Part shown: positions 36,001 through 46,040 of the stretch, one piece after another
Layout of the letters: the number at the start of each line of letters is the position of its first letter
Position numbering within the stretch: the first letter of the stretch is position 1
NCBI GenBank assembly: GCA_000697665.1
Contig: KL197711.1
Span: 1,572,034-1,636,033, forward strand
DNA: 64,000 nt
Direction of reading: 5' to 3'
DNA from: Jaapia argillacea MUCL 33604
Lineage: Eukaryota; Basidiomycota; Agaricomycetes; Jaapiales; Jaapiaceae
Notes under the pieces: generated by a model
What the model saw: the letters and a program-made list of their open reading frames with translations, nothing else
Database searches by the model: none
What the model was told of the DNA's origin: nothing
Program-made: the position numbers and the translations under genes

Positions 36001-37545
36001 GAGCCGCTAGAAGAAGAACTAGAAGAGGCAGAGGAATCAGACGAATGGTTGGATGACCTAGCCTTACTTGTACAATATAGCGCAACTCCAGCTCCACCGA
36101 TTCCTGAGAAACTTCCCATGAGTGACACAGTCCCAGCATGCCTCATGGCGACTAGCTCACCAAAAGATCAGTACCTTGAGGACATTCATGATTTCCTGAA
36201 AACGTTAGAGCCTCCTGAATTTTCATCACCACAAGTTCAGCAACGTTTCATGCGGCGAGTTCCCCATTTCTTCCTGAAAGGAGGAGCTCTGTTCAAGAAG
36301 CGGCAGCACCAGAGTCCGCTTTTGGTGGTATTTGAAGTAGAGAAGCGAAGAGAGATATTGACCCAAGCCCATGAAGGAACAGGACATCGCGGGGTCTATG
36401 GTGTTTTTAAGCTCATCCAGGACCGGTTCTTCTGGCCCAAAATGTTTGTGGATGTGAAACACCACGTCAGCTCGTGTCATGAATGTCAAATTCGAAGCGT
36501 CAAGAAAGTGGAAATTCCCATCACTATATCAGCACCAGCGACGATCTTCAGTAAGATTTATGTGGACATCATGCACATGCCAACAAGTCGTGGTTACAAT
36601 TGGATTGTGGCAGCAAGAGATGATCTTACATTAGGAGCGGAAGGAAGAGCATTGCGAAGTGCCAATGCAAACGAGCTTGCACGTTTTTTCTGGGAGGAGA
36701 TTTTCTGTCGTTATGGAGCGATTGAAGAAGTTGTAACGGATAATGGGATGGAGATCAAAGGGGCATTTGAAATCCTGTTGAAGCGATACAAGATACCCCA
36801 GATCAGAATCTCCCCCTATAATTCTAAAGCGAACGGAGTTGTGGAGCGCGGCCATTTTATAATCAGGGAAGGAATAGTGAAATCGTGCGATGGCAAAATC
36901 AAGAATTGGCCAGACAAAGTCCATCATGCCTTCTTTGCGGATAAGATTATTGTCAGGCGATCAACGGGGTTCAGCCCTTATTATCTGCTGTTTGGCATTG
37001 ATCCAGTCCTCCCATTTGACCTCAGTGAAGTGACCTTCATGGTCCAAGGGATCAGATCGGGTATATCCACTCCTGAACTATTGGCGCTACGTATCCGCCA
37101 ATTAGAAAAGAGGCCAGAAGACCTTCAACAAGCGGCGAATACTTTAGCCAAGACACGTTGTCGTTCAGCTATTCAGTTTGAGAAGATCTTTAGTCGCCGC
37201 CTTTCCAATCATGTATTCAAATGCGGGGATTTAGTTTTGCAGCGGAACACTCGGGTTGAAAAGAGTATGGATCGAAAGCATCAACCGAGGTACTTAGGAC
37301 CTTATGAGGTCATTAGACAGACCAGAGGAGGGTCTTATGTTTTGAGAGAGCTTGATGGAACGCTCATGAAACGAGGAGTTGCAAGGTTCCGACTCCTTCC
37401 TTACGTCACACGAGACGAGGCAGAGATACACATTGTTGATGAATTGATGGAGAAGCAAGAAGAATCAGGAACCGATGATCAGAGCTTAACCGACAGTAAG
37501 GAGACTTCGTCAGAATCAGGCGAAGGATCTGTGCATGACCTTTGA
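33001..37545 (+). CDS. Element B pol: ASCH-like domain, RT, RNase H, integrase
   Basis: The open frame is 1514 codons; the true start is uncertain, and the acidic region from about residue 100 is more credible than the hydrophobic first 90. At about residues 237-330 lies an ASCH/EVE (PUA-like) domain: FLLRIKPHFAYAIFEGLKTH, then AGDRIWLYETAPVSAVTGSF. Reverse transcriptase begins near 34760, with the catalytic motif NIFIDDLPIKG near 35120, where Phe replaces the usual Tyr of YxDD. RNase H (ILSVDSSQIGVGFILSQ) is near 35635. Integrase follows with the zinc region (HEGTGHRG; CHEC), core (KIYVDIMHMP; TDNGMEIKG; NGVVERG) and a GPYEVI-type C-terminal domain. No chromodomain is seen. The frame looks open throughout. 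Confidence 0.88.
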   Translation: MLSFMFRISLSSLCPFLFTFSIFVYDPHDIPPPFSSMFLTTIVTTFLVLFVDDHPTLLFNSQPLMFDYLHTLFTNVHNLMPSRISTYTCGLITVPLTDSEQDLDFSNDEEDDLSEFSVISEMNESFESDEMSSGIKREVLEENSGESDGSIFDEEVLTSGVELESSEDEQDDYWSENEYNADDEELSSGFEPMTSDESGEDLAVSIFASEEDENEELPALTPINDDDDEHRPIGVSGREFLLRIKPHFAYAIFEGLKTHEYRSHQFAAGDRIWLYETAPVSAVTGSFIIGNDLIDRGFGERNRYGYEVLEPTQLDEPRVGSQLKVGWDIEIPQRFVSCSTPWKGPAACQSVNFVSRRSEDEEKGTALWVAKRVTNDRAEDALHVLKDWVHSEHQLMISQHTIDDLNSMDDDLAVQVLDQLQQQNSTFLITVASGKCNEITPMVGTMYKRVDRKVKPIPGIFPENAKVRRQIPEDPLFSLPPLSPHPPEFTPTEKMSYEQMEEMDLNPDGFLWPEELNLFCHILVLNERALAFEESQRGTFREDYFSPYIMPTVPHVPWAEPNIPIPPGIRDQVIKILKDKIGAGVYEPSQSSYRSRWFCVLKKNGKLRLVHDLQPLNAVSIRDTNLPPILEDFIEPFAGCQCYTVFDLFWGYDARQVDVASRDLTAFMTPLGLMRLTSMPMGYTNAVGEFQACMAFLLQDEIPEKCNIFIDDLPIKGPTTCYPNDQGEPETLKENPGIRRFIWEHAVDVHRIMHRVGLAGGTFSPKKVQMCRLEVMIVGQKCTPEGRLPDEGKVEKILSWPELKTVKDVRGFLGLCGTVRVWIKDYSVIARPLTELIRKDVEFLWDSRRQAVFDQLKSLITSTPALRPIDYSCDRPVILSVDSSQIGVGFILSQEDEQGRRHPARYGSLPFNERESRYSQPKLELYGCFRAFRHWRLYLVGVKKLILEVDAKYLKDMLNNPDLQPAASINRWIQGILLYDFTMKHVPADKHRGPDALSRREPLEEELEEAEESDEWLDDLALLVQYSATPAPPIPEKLPMSDTVPACLMATSSPKDQYLEDIHDFLKTLEPPEFSSPQVQQRFMRRVPHFFLKGGALFKKRQHQSPLLVVFEVEKRREILTQAHEGTGHRGVYGVFKLIQDRFFWPKMFVDVKHHVSSCHECQIRSVKKVEIPITISAPATIFSKIYVDIMHMPTSRGYNWIVAARDDLTLGAEGRALRSANANELARFFWEEIFCRYGAIEEVVTDNGMEIKGAFEILLKRYKIPQIRISPYNSKANGVVERGHFIIREGIVKSCDGKIKNWPDKVHHAFFADKIIVRRSTGFSPYYLLFGIDPVLPFDLSEVTFMVQGIRSGISTPELLALRIRQLEKRPEDLQQAANTLAKTRCRSAIQFEKIFSRRLSNHVFKCGDLVLQRNTRVEKSMDRKHQPRYLGPYEVIRQTRGGSYVLRELDGTLMKRGVARFRLLPYVTRDEAEIHIVDELMEKQEESGTDDQSLTDSKETSSESGEGSVHDL

Positions 37546-37647
37546 AACGTTTTACTTGCTGAGCAGACCAAGCATTTCTCCCTTTCCTAGCCACCCTCAT
37601 CACCACTGCTTTCCACACTGCTCAGTTTCTGATAGACGCTACCCAGC

Positions 37648-38820
37648 ATGACCTCATTCTTCGCTACACCTGCTCCAGACTCTGAGTTCACTAGCCTCAG
37701 TACCGCGACCCGTGAGGCGCGCGAACCTCTCAAAAACCTGTTTCAAGCTCCCGAGCTTCCCACACATCAAGCTCCCGAGCTTCCCACACATCAAGCTCCC
37801 GAGCTTCCCACACATCATGTTCCTGGGCTCACGTTCAAGCTTTTCGCTCCTTTTACGCGCCAAATCCACTCGGGCACACTTCGCAGGAGAACTTTCGTTG
37901 ACTACCATCTGTATGATGCGACAGTCCGAGTTTCTCGAGGGTCAATTGCCGATGACGACCCTTCAGTCAATCAGACGATGGGCAATGTATGTATTCGGGT
38001 ATTTTCTAAAGAGACGATAATTCTACGTAAGGACGGGCCAGTTGAGGGAGAAGAAGGCGAGCAATCGATTGATGAACAGGAGGAGGAGGAGCAAGTCTTA
38101 GATGACTATATTGCGCCTCCATGGTCTTTTGAGGATGACACCCACCCCCCTCCCTTTTCTTCAGCTGCTTCCACTCAGACCGACGAGCCAGCCACTATTC
38201 AGATTGACGAGCAAGCCCCCACTCACTCCCACGACTCTGTTCCCATTCCTAATCATGACTTGACTCCGCCATACTCCCCACCGAATGGACCTCTCCCACC
38301 AAATCACACCGTCGTCCAACCCATGGAACCACACCCTGATGGCCCATGTACATACATTCCAGAACCCCCACCTACCGACAACATTCCTCCTACCGAATTA
38401 CCATACGATTTTGTCGATCCACGAATGGTCTTGGGAGGCATTGGCGATGCGCTCGACCATCTGAATGACAATATCATGTCTCGTTTTGCTGGTAACACCT
38501 ACCACAAGCCTAACCTCCTACACTCATTCAACTATCTTCGACGCCAAGTACTTCGACGTGTCGGCTACCTAATGCTCATCTATTCTATCAACCAAGACGC
38601 AAGCGAGTTGCATTCAGGCTTGACGGTCATTGGGATGGATTTGTATGAAGGGGTGATCGCGCTCATGAACGCAATGTCTCGATGCTGTCTCAATAACCTC
38701 TACTACTTCACCCAGAGGGAAGCCGAGGCAGCTCTTTGGGATGAGAGGAACTACAATGAGAACCAGAATCCTAGGGAACGGCATTCAGGTCAAGGGTCAG
38801 GTGGCAGGAGGAACCATTAG
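37648..38820 (+). CDS. Element B 3' open frame (390 codons)
   Basis: It lies between pol and the purine tract. The N-terminus has three perfect copies of the octapeptide QAPELPTH (24-bp repeat, 37744-37815). A short beta-rich segment with basic residues follows, then an acidic stretch, a long Pro/His-rich linker, and a helical C-terminal region (FVDPRMVLGGIGDALDHLND; LRRQVLRRVGYLMLIYS) ending in a Gly/Arg/His-rich tail. There is no signal peptide or membrane anchor suggesting an envelope. Function unknown. Confidence 0.7.
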   Translation: MTSFFATPAPDSEFTSLSTATREAREPLKNLFQAPELPTHQAPELPTHQAPELPTHHVPGLTFKLFAPFTRQIHSGTLRRRTFVDYHLYDATVRVSRGSIADDDPSVNQTMGNVCIRVFSKETIILRKDGPVEGEEGEQSIDEQEEEEQVLDDYIAPPWSFEDDTHPPPFSSAASTQTDEPATIQIDEQAPTHSHDSVPIPNHDLTPPYSPPNGPLPPNHTVVQPMEPHPDGPCTYIPEPPPTDNIPPTELPYDFVDPRMVLGGIGDALDHLNDNIMSRFAGNTYHKPNLLHSFNYLRRQVLRRVGYLMLIYSINQDASELHSGLTVIGMDLYEGVIALMNAMSRCCLNNLYYFTQREAEAALWDERNYNENQNPRERHSGQGSGGRRNH

Positions 38821-38874
38821 AGGGAAGGGAAGTGCTCGCAACGAGGATGTTGCATTTCTAAAGCGAGGGGTGGA

Positions 38875-39862
38875 TGTCAGACAACCTACCGGTCCACAGT
38901 CTGAACGCCCCATATTTTCATTGTTTTCCATCATTTTGCCTTCCCCTCCCTCCAATCTTGTAATTGTCAATTCCTCTACTTTGGGTCGATCCTATATTTC
39001 ACCATTATGCCAAGTCGTCATGCAATCAATGTCATCGCGATCATTGTTTCTGTTCCATTTATCTCACTTTTCCTCTTGTGGACGATCAAACATTGCTACA
39101 TCCCTCCATTCTGCCTACAAGTCACTCAAATGATTTGTCAGAAGAGTTCAGTAAGCGGCTGACTCAGCCTGACTGTGATTGGACAGAAAAGAGATGCGTG
39201 AGAAGCAGATTACTCAGCCTGGATCATGATTGGTTGAAATCTGGAGGCGCGAGAAGTGGATTATTCAGCCTGGACTGTGATTGGTTGGAATCTAGAAGCG
39301 TGAGAACTGCCTTACTCAGCAGCCATTCTGATAGGACAGTTAAGTGAAGCGTGAGAATAGGACAAGTAATCGAGACTCTGATTGGCTAGAAACAGTTGCT
39401 TTGTCAGGATTATTATGCTTACATACAGTAGATTAGTCAGCATTTTGTAGCCTATATAAGGCAGGCTGAGTAGAGAGAAGAAATACAAGAATTCCCACCC
39501 CAAAGTATTCCCCTCTAAGGGATTCTCTTCACTTGAAAGTCTGTTTTGTGCCAGAAATCCTGAGCTTGTAAGCCTGCATATCGTTGCAGCCATTGAGGTC
39601 CATCTGTCAGCATCAGGTTCTGTGGAGTATCAGATTTCTTTGACAGAAATCTTGAAAGTAGGATTTTACTGCTTTATAGTCTTCGTCATCCTCCCTTTGT
39701 TTGTTGTTGTCCCTCCTATTTGTCTAAAATATTTGAGAGCTCTTCGAGGAAGATCAGAGAATCGTCCTATCCCTCGAACAATAGATATTTTGCCGTTTGA
39801 AACACATTCCGCGAAACTCTAAGGAGATTCGTTCACCCTAAGAACAATCTTCTGAATCGTCA
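38875..39862 (+). repeat. 3' LTR of element B (988 bp)
   Basis: It has TG...CA ends and is followed by the target duplication CCGT. This complete copy defines the family. Other copies in the window are 1-348 (partial), 27331-28764 (gapped) and 60148-61138 (solo). Confidence 0.95.
39176..39460 (+). promoter_or_regulatory. 51-bp CCAAT-box array and TATA box of the B LTR
   Basis: TGATTGG (CCAAT reversed) occurs at 39176, 39227, 39278 and 39379, with the variant TGATAGG at 39329, giving an almost perfect 51-bp spacing. Each repeat also carries ACTCAGCCTG or a variant. A TATA box (TATATAA, 39453-39459) follows about 70 bp after the last copy. CCAAT boxes are bound by the HAP/NF-Y complex in fungi, so this is probably an upstream activating array. 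Confidence 0.75.
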
Positions 39863-42313
39863 CCGTCATGGGCATTGTGTTGGCATTGTTCAGGAAGCTA
39901 CAGATGCTGTCATTGTTCACCTGGAGCTGGAGGGAACTGTGTCTGATAAAATGAAAAAGTCCATTCATGCTGTAAGCTCCTCTTTCTCACCACCACAATT
40001 ACTTCCATCACATTTGCACAGACATCTACAGCCTGGATGCTCAAGCAGTGCCCTTGATCCATCAACAACCTCCTCAACTTCTTCATGAGAAAGTGGAATA
40101 CAAAGGGTGTGCTCAAGTTTGTCCAAAGAGAGGAGATTAGGGACACCCTTGTGGAAAAGTGTCGAGATGAGGGTGACCCGGAGGCATCATTTAAGTATTA
40201 TCAGAAGGTTGTGAGCAAGTTTATGAAATCACTTGATCCTGACACAAGGAAGGGATTCAAGAGAATGGCGGCTGAGTGGAATGATGAGGGGCTGCCAGAG
40301 GCTGTCCATCAAAGGTATGGTGTTTTGCAATTGTGAGATGTTGTGCTGATATTTCATTAAAGGGCCGCTGAGCAAAGGGTGGTCGCCTCCATCATCCGGT
40401 TTCAAAAGCTCATATACGAGAAGATGGGAGTCTACATGGTGTCAATGTTTGGATATCAGGGTTCAAATGGGAAGGCCAGATTTTATTGGTGAGTCACATG
40501 CTTGCCTCCTATGCCCCAGGGAATGACTGCCATCTCAGCATTGATACTCCTGGAACTGACTTTCTGAAGACTCATACAGAATGGGACCAAGACCCCAAGA
40601 TCACAGGCACTTTTTCAGATTGGCTGAAGAAACAGCTTGGTGTGTTTCTTGGCACAGCTCTATGATTTACCTTCCTAACCTCAGAACCAGACAAGGATCC
40701 AGCTGATGTAGGCGCTGAACTCAAATTTGGGCACAACAAGAAGGTTAAGGAAGATTTCACATTGGAGGTCCAAGACAACGGTTACCCCATCCTCCCCCAG
40801 ATACTCCCCACAATGAAGGCACTTGGAGAGGTAATGCTCTGAGACTTTATGAATCTCGTTTGGTCTCATCAGACAGGAGAGAAACTTGGTGTACCTTGGA
40901 ACCAAGTCATGCAACAGCCAACCCTATGGATTGATCCGAAATGGCTTCCTGAGGGAACCTTCAATGATCCATCCCACATGCTCAGGATGTACTCTAATGC
41001 CATGTTAGTGAGATTTCATGACCAAAAACCTGAGGATCGATTCTTCTTCATTCGGACGGCAAGAACACTCAAAGGTATGCATCCTCCACTATTTGGATTA
41101 CCATACTCATTAGCCCTTGGCATGTACAGAGGCAAGGATTTGCAAAGGAGATATGGTATTCCCTATCGCCACAGCATGCAAGGGGGGTAGGAATGCTGGC
41201 GCCCAGTTGAACCCAGTTGTTGCACAGAACAAGGCTGTACAGGCTGTACCAGGTTCAAAGGCGCCCAAAGGAAGGGTGCCAAAACCAGCACCCATGAAGG
41301 AAAAGGCGCCAACAAAGGGCAATCCTAATATATCTATAAAGATGAGAGGCAGTAAGAGGAAGCAGTTACATGAATATGAGTCTAGCAGCGATGAGTCTGA
41401 TGTTGTTGGTCGAGAGAACCCCTGGGATCATGATAGTTTGGGTGGAGAAGATTCTGAGCCAGGTAGGTCGCTCTCTTGTTCACATGTATCTATATTGACA
41501 ATCTTGCAGAATTGGATAATGCCAACTCTGGGGGGTGCCCATCTGGTTGGTCTCCAACTTGTCATATAGAATATTTACTGAAGCGACAAGCAGATATTGC
41601 ATCATCAACAATAGCCTCTCTCACTCTAGGTCGTCCAAAGCCGAAACCTGCGTATGGGCGACAGGCGACCTATGAGGGCCTGGAGAAGAGTTGGGGATTC
41701 ATCTCATCCAGCAATGTTAACCAGCCAAATGTAGGCACTCCGGTGGTAACAAATGATCAACCTAGTCTTGAAGGGCCAGGAGATTTACCCATTGCGAGCC
41801 CACAATCCTTCATTGCACCTCCCCACACGCCTGACAGACCAAGGATTCCAGCACATAACTCTCCCATTGAAGGTGATAACCAACCAGTGTGGCTACCATC
41901 TGATGAAGACTTTGGTATGCAGAACATGTATATTATCCTTAATCCTGGATTGACAATGCAAATCATTAGATCCACCTCCTGAGTACGAAGTGGAGAAAGA
42001 GCCAAAGGCACCGTTTTCATTTGGAAATGGCCAAATTGCTTCCTCATTCGTATTTACCTCAAAGCAGATGGTTGCATCGAATATGGATTCTTTCAAGGTA
42101 CCAGCATTGTCCAAAGTACAGTTAATAAATCAGGCACCAGAGGCTGGAATGTCAAGGGCGCCTTCCTTACCCAAACGTTGGGCGGCCTCTGCAGTTGCTC
42201 AGCCAGGCCTTGGAAGTGAGTTAATCGCCCAATACACCTCATCATTCAACTTACTCTGGTTAGGGATGGGACCTCCCACCAAGAAACAAAGGTTACACAC
42301 TGGGCTGCAGTGA
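39863..42313 (+). pseudogene. KDZ accessory gene, main part, split by element B
   Basis: This continues the exon at 27253-27330. About nine further exons with short GT-AG introns follow, for example a donor after HLELEG...SIHA at 39971 and acceptor at 40021. A recognisable basidiomycete transposon-associated block, YYQKVVSKFMKSLDPDTRKG followed by FKRMAAEWNDEGLPEAV (about 40195-40312), leads to AAEQRVVASIIRFQKLIYEK. The C-terminal third is Pro/Ser/Lys-rich and ends near 42313 with PPTKKQRLHTGLQ. An in-frame TGA near 40055, just before SINNLLNFFMRKW, looks like a CGA to TGA change. I cannot assign a function; a nuclear DNA-binding or regulatory accessory protein is a guess. Confidence 0.6.
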
Positions 42314-42371
42314 TCACCCACCCAGAATGGATTGACAAGGGAACATTGATGTTAATCTACACTATATACAA

Positions 42372-43986
42372 TCACAAACTCATTCTCTCTGCTAATTCTA
42401 AAAGACTGAGCAATCTTTCAATCTGGTCTATAGCCTGAGTGCCAGCATGCCCAACCTGATCAAGTTCCCTAAGTGCTGTTCTGAGATTGCAATAGTAAGC
42501 ATATGACGTCTCAAAGTTGAACCTATTCTCCATCCCCCTAATGGCATAACTCGATGTTGAGGCACTGGATTGAAACATCCTGTGGTCAGCATCGCCTCCC
42601 CGCCAAAGGACAGGCTTAACATGGATCATCAGCTCAAATCATCGAAAAGTGCAGAGTGACTGACGTTGTCCAATGTTGCATTCTGTATCAGATTTGAGTA
42701 TAGGTTTGGTACGAGATGCACTGTAATATGTGGTGAGTTGCGTCAAAGGACATACCAAATGGCACACCTTTAGATGTTTCAAGACGACGATTAGAACCCC
42801 CGGTCTCTTCTGGGGCTGAGCGCCCCGAAATATCAGGGATCACGGGTGCCAAAACTTGATCTTCAGATTTGTGAAGATCACAAGATGCAGGTAGGCCTGT
42901 GCAAGGTGTGAGGGTGACAGTGGAGAGATGGAATACTCATCATGCATATCAATGGGAGGTGAGAATGTCATTGTTGTTGATATGAATAGAAGGCGAGAGG
43001 ATGATGGCTTCCTGACTTGGGGGAGAGATGTCATCATCATCGTTGATGTAAGTAGGAGGCAAGAAGGTGAGGGCTTCCTGACTTGGGGGAGGGATATTGT
43101 CGTCTTTGTTGATGTAACTAGGAGGTGAGAAGGTGGGCGCCTCCTGACTTGGGGGAGGGATATCATCGTCACTGTCAATGTAATGGGTAGGTGAGGCAAC
43201 AAGGGCCTCCTGACTTGGGGGAGGTATGTTGTTGTCGTTATCGATGTATGTGGGCAGATCATCACTTGGGGGATTAATATCATCATCGCCATCAATATAC
43301 ATGGGAGGCAAGGGTTCTTGCATATCCTGACGTGGGGACTGGACATGTCGACCACAAGGTACAATGATCTGCATCTCTTGTGACCCAGGTGGAGTTATAT
43401 CATTGTCTGGGATGTCATCGACATTTGGGTTGGCTCAAATGGCAACGCTAGGGTCTTGAGAACTCGGGGGAGCGATATCGTCGTCTGGGAGATCTGCAAA
43501 CGAATCGAGGGCCACGTAGTTGGCTCGAGGGGCAATGCGAGGGTCTTGAGAACTTGGGGGAGCGATATCACCATCTGGAAGATCTTCAAATGAATTGAGG
43601 GCCATGTGGTTGGTGTCACGATGTGAACAGTCAGGGGATGGGCTGGTGGGATTGGTATGATGGGTGAGAGGTGGCCTGATGGATGGATAAGACATCGGAG
43701 GGGCATCCTGATGATAGGAAGGAGATGAGGGAGGTGGTGACATCCTCTCATCCTTGTCTACAAAGCTGGTGCCCTGTATCGCTGGTGCTCCAAAGACATC
43801 CTGTGTAAATACGCCCCGATTCTCCAGATGCTCGCCCATATGAACCTGGACATCATTTTGATAGATATCCTGAGAGCCATAGAGCCATACTGGCTCTTCT
43901 GATTGCACTGGCACCCAGTCCATCTCCATCCCCTCGTGACTTGCTGACGATAATAGGTCACCATGATTGGTGTATTTGTGGAGCAT
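42372..43986 (-). pseudogene. KDZ cargo gene with two sets of acidic repeats
   Basis: On the minus strand MLHKYTNHGDLLSSASHEGM (43986) opens a frame with three copies of a 29-aa repeat (ALDSFADLPDDDIAPPSSQD and relatives). A frame with at least five 19-21 aa repeats (YIDSDDDIPPPSQEA and relatives) comes next. A C-terminal ordered piece, FNFETSYAYYCNLRTALREL...ELAERMSL, ends at 42372. Between repeat copies a TGA near 43436 stands exactly where the sister copy has CGA (Arg), so it is probably a deamination stop. No domain is recognised. The DDDIPPPSQ repeats suggest a flexible acidic interaction region. It shares the strand of the transposase but is separated from it by the plus-strand gene. 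Confidence 0.55.
42960..43610 (-). repeat. Coding tandem repeats (about 60 bp and 87 bp units)
   Basis: On the plus strand GACTTGGGGGAGGGAT-like motifs recur about every 60-65 bp (43016, 43079, 43145, 43211), encoding the PPPSQE repeat. A longer unit with GGTCTTGAGAACT recurs at about 43452 and 43539, encoding the SSQDP repeat. Confidence 0.75.
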
Positions 43987-44340
43987 ACCTGTAGCTGTGG
44001 TTGCTGGGCGCAGTCAGATTGGGTGATGAAGGGATTTGAGATCAACACATATGCAGATCCAATTGCATGTCTTCCTGAGCAAGTTGTTGAAAGGTTGGCC
44101 CCGACATAGTGTGAGATTGCAGCAAGATCGAACGAAATGATGAATACTTGATGGAGACGGACTTGGCGTGAAACGTCTCAGGAATGAGCTGTCTCGATTT
44201 GGACTAGATCGCAAAGCCGCAGCAATTGGCAAACAATGCGGCTGTAGATTATGGCGCACCCTCAGTTCTGTTTTGCATTGTTCAATAAGTGATCTCTCCA
44301 ATCCAAGCTTTGCTATCGTGTTGATCAACCTGTTGCATAC

Positions 44341-46040
44341 TATGTCTACCAACCCCAAACCCTCTCCCAACACTGTATCCTCTGCTGCTTCTCACCCACA
44401 TATGACTCCTGAGGAGGCTGCCCAGGCCGATATTCTAAAGGACACCCTTCACCCATTCCAAAGGGAAGTGGTTGTCTTTGCTGCCATTCTTGATATCATC
44501 AAGGTGAATCTTGTCCCCGGTGGAGTTGCCGAGTTTGAGACTACATGGATGCCATATGTGAGGGCTTGTGTGGTGCGTGCTCAAGTTTATTATGTCTCCA
44601 CCCTTATATTGACCTTAGTTTGCCAGACCGACTACTACTCCGTCCTTTCTTATCTCCCAAAGGTCAGCGAGAACCTCGGGATCAAATTGATGTTTCACAA
44701 GATGCCCATCCTTATCCACTTCGAAGAGTTGATGAATCAGGCGTGCATGAACCAGGAAGGCCTCAGGGCGGAGCACATCTATGCTCTCAACCCATTCGAT
44801 CCCTCGGTCGTAGCGAGTGGGAAGCCGATCAGTGAGAAACACCAGGATTGGGTGCTGGTACTTGCAAACAAATGGTATCAGATGACGCAAGAGATCGAAG
44901 TCAACCAAAGATCTGGGTGAGGAGGAAGAGGGTGACCGTCAAGAGGAGCATAGCGAATATGAAAGCAATGGGGTGCAGATGGAGGCGCCCACTGATCTAT
45001 CCTTCTACAACGTCCTTGCAGGGTTTCGGGGATACGATATGAAGTGGACCAAGTCCCTTACTCATGTGAGTCAATCAGATCAATCCTAGCTTTGCTATCC
45101 ATTCATATGTTGTATTACCCAGGTTTTCAAATATCCCTGCACTGGTTGCACGGACCCTGATAGTTGTTGCGCCCTCTATCGTCTCCCTACCACCCTGGCG
45201 CCCTCTGTCACCTGCCTCTATTGTAAGGCAAAGAAGAGGAGGTGCATCTGCTCAAGCGACGAGACCATCCCTAATCCCCACTACAACTATACTGCCAAGC
45301 CCGTTTTCATCAAGAAGATAGATAACAAGGGTTCAAAGCCCAAGGTCTGGCAAGAAGTCTATGTGGAGATAACCAGTAGTTGCCCTACTAAATCTAACAA
45401 ATGAACTCCACAGGCGAAACCAATTCCAAAGGCGAAGGCTCCACCAAAGCCAAGGGCAAACGCAAGGACCTGAGGTGGGAAGAGGAAGGCTACCTCTGCA
45501 GAGTTTGTACAAGATGACGAGGATGAAGAGGAACCAGTTGCAGGTCCATTGAAGCCGCCTGCTCAAGCTCAACTGAAACAGGCCTCAGTCAAAAGTAAGT
45601 CATCACTCACACCCTCTGTAGCATTTACTTGATGTGATATCTGACGGAGCACCAAATCAGCCATTGACTATCCAGACCCCAAGGTGATTCCTGGTCATAA
45701 GTCATCCATGTCTGGATTCTATTCCTATACTGATGTCCTTCCTCATAGTATCCTCCTCAGTTCTTGTTGTTCCATGAGTCTATCCCCAAATTATGTCGTA
45801 TGCTAACCTCATTCAACAGACACTTAATACAGCCCCTGGAGGTGGTAGCTTTGTGTCGCAGGTATGTTGCTCATATGCTTTATACAGTCTGCTGGCTGAA
45901 TCCAGATCAGTTCCAACATGACACCCTCAAGCACGTTGTCGACGCTCTTTGAGAGGATCTGAACAATAAGCAGGCAATCATCGACAACCTCCACGACTGC
46001 CTCTGCTCACTCGAGACCATGCTTGAGCATGAGCCTTAAG
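44341..46040 (+). pseudogene. KDZ cargo gene with cysteine cluster
   Basis: The start MSTNPKPSPNTVSSAASHPH is followed by an ordered helical region (EEAAQADILKDTLHPFQREV to KWYQMTQEIE, 44400-44890). An acidic stretch then leads into a cysteine cluster, YPCTGCTDPDSCC...CLYCKAKKRRCIC (about 45130-45260), which probably binds zinc. Lys/Pro-rich and acidic tails follow, and the end NNKQAIIDNLHDCLCSLETM stops at 46040. The frame seems to shift near 44890, and an in-frame TGA occurs near 45470 (after PKPRANART). Such cysteine-cluster genes accompany DNA transposons in mushroom genomes; a DNA-binding role is plausible but unproven. It is the last gene before the right terminus. Confidence 0.55.

Larger units (their letters stand above)
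27331..39862 (+). mobile_element. Large multi-ORF Ty3/gypsy element B (12.5 kb)
   Basis: LTRs at 27331-28764 (containing an assembly gap) and 38875-39862 begin TGTCAG and end ATCGTCA. The 4-bp target duplication CCGT lies at 27327-27330 and 39863-39866. A tRNA-type primer site follows the 5' LTR and a purine tract (AAAGCGAGGGGTGGA) precedes the 3' LTR. Internally there are a gag region, a protease-bearing second frame, a 1514-codon pol frame and a 3' frame. The sequenced parts of the two LTRs are almost identical, so the insertion is young. It looks nearly whole, with perhaps one or two breaks in the gag region. It is inserted in an exon of the KDZ accessory gene. Confidence 0.95.

Noticed and set aside
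44014-44373. Minus-strand 119-codon frame
   Set aside because: Antisense to the start of the plus-strand cysteine-cluster gene and its leader; no motif. It might be a leader of the 42372-43986 gene, but nothing supports it.
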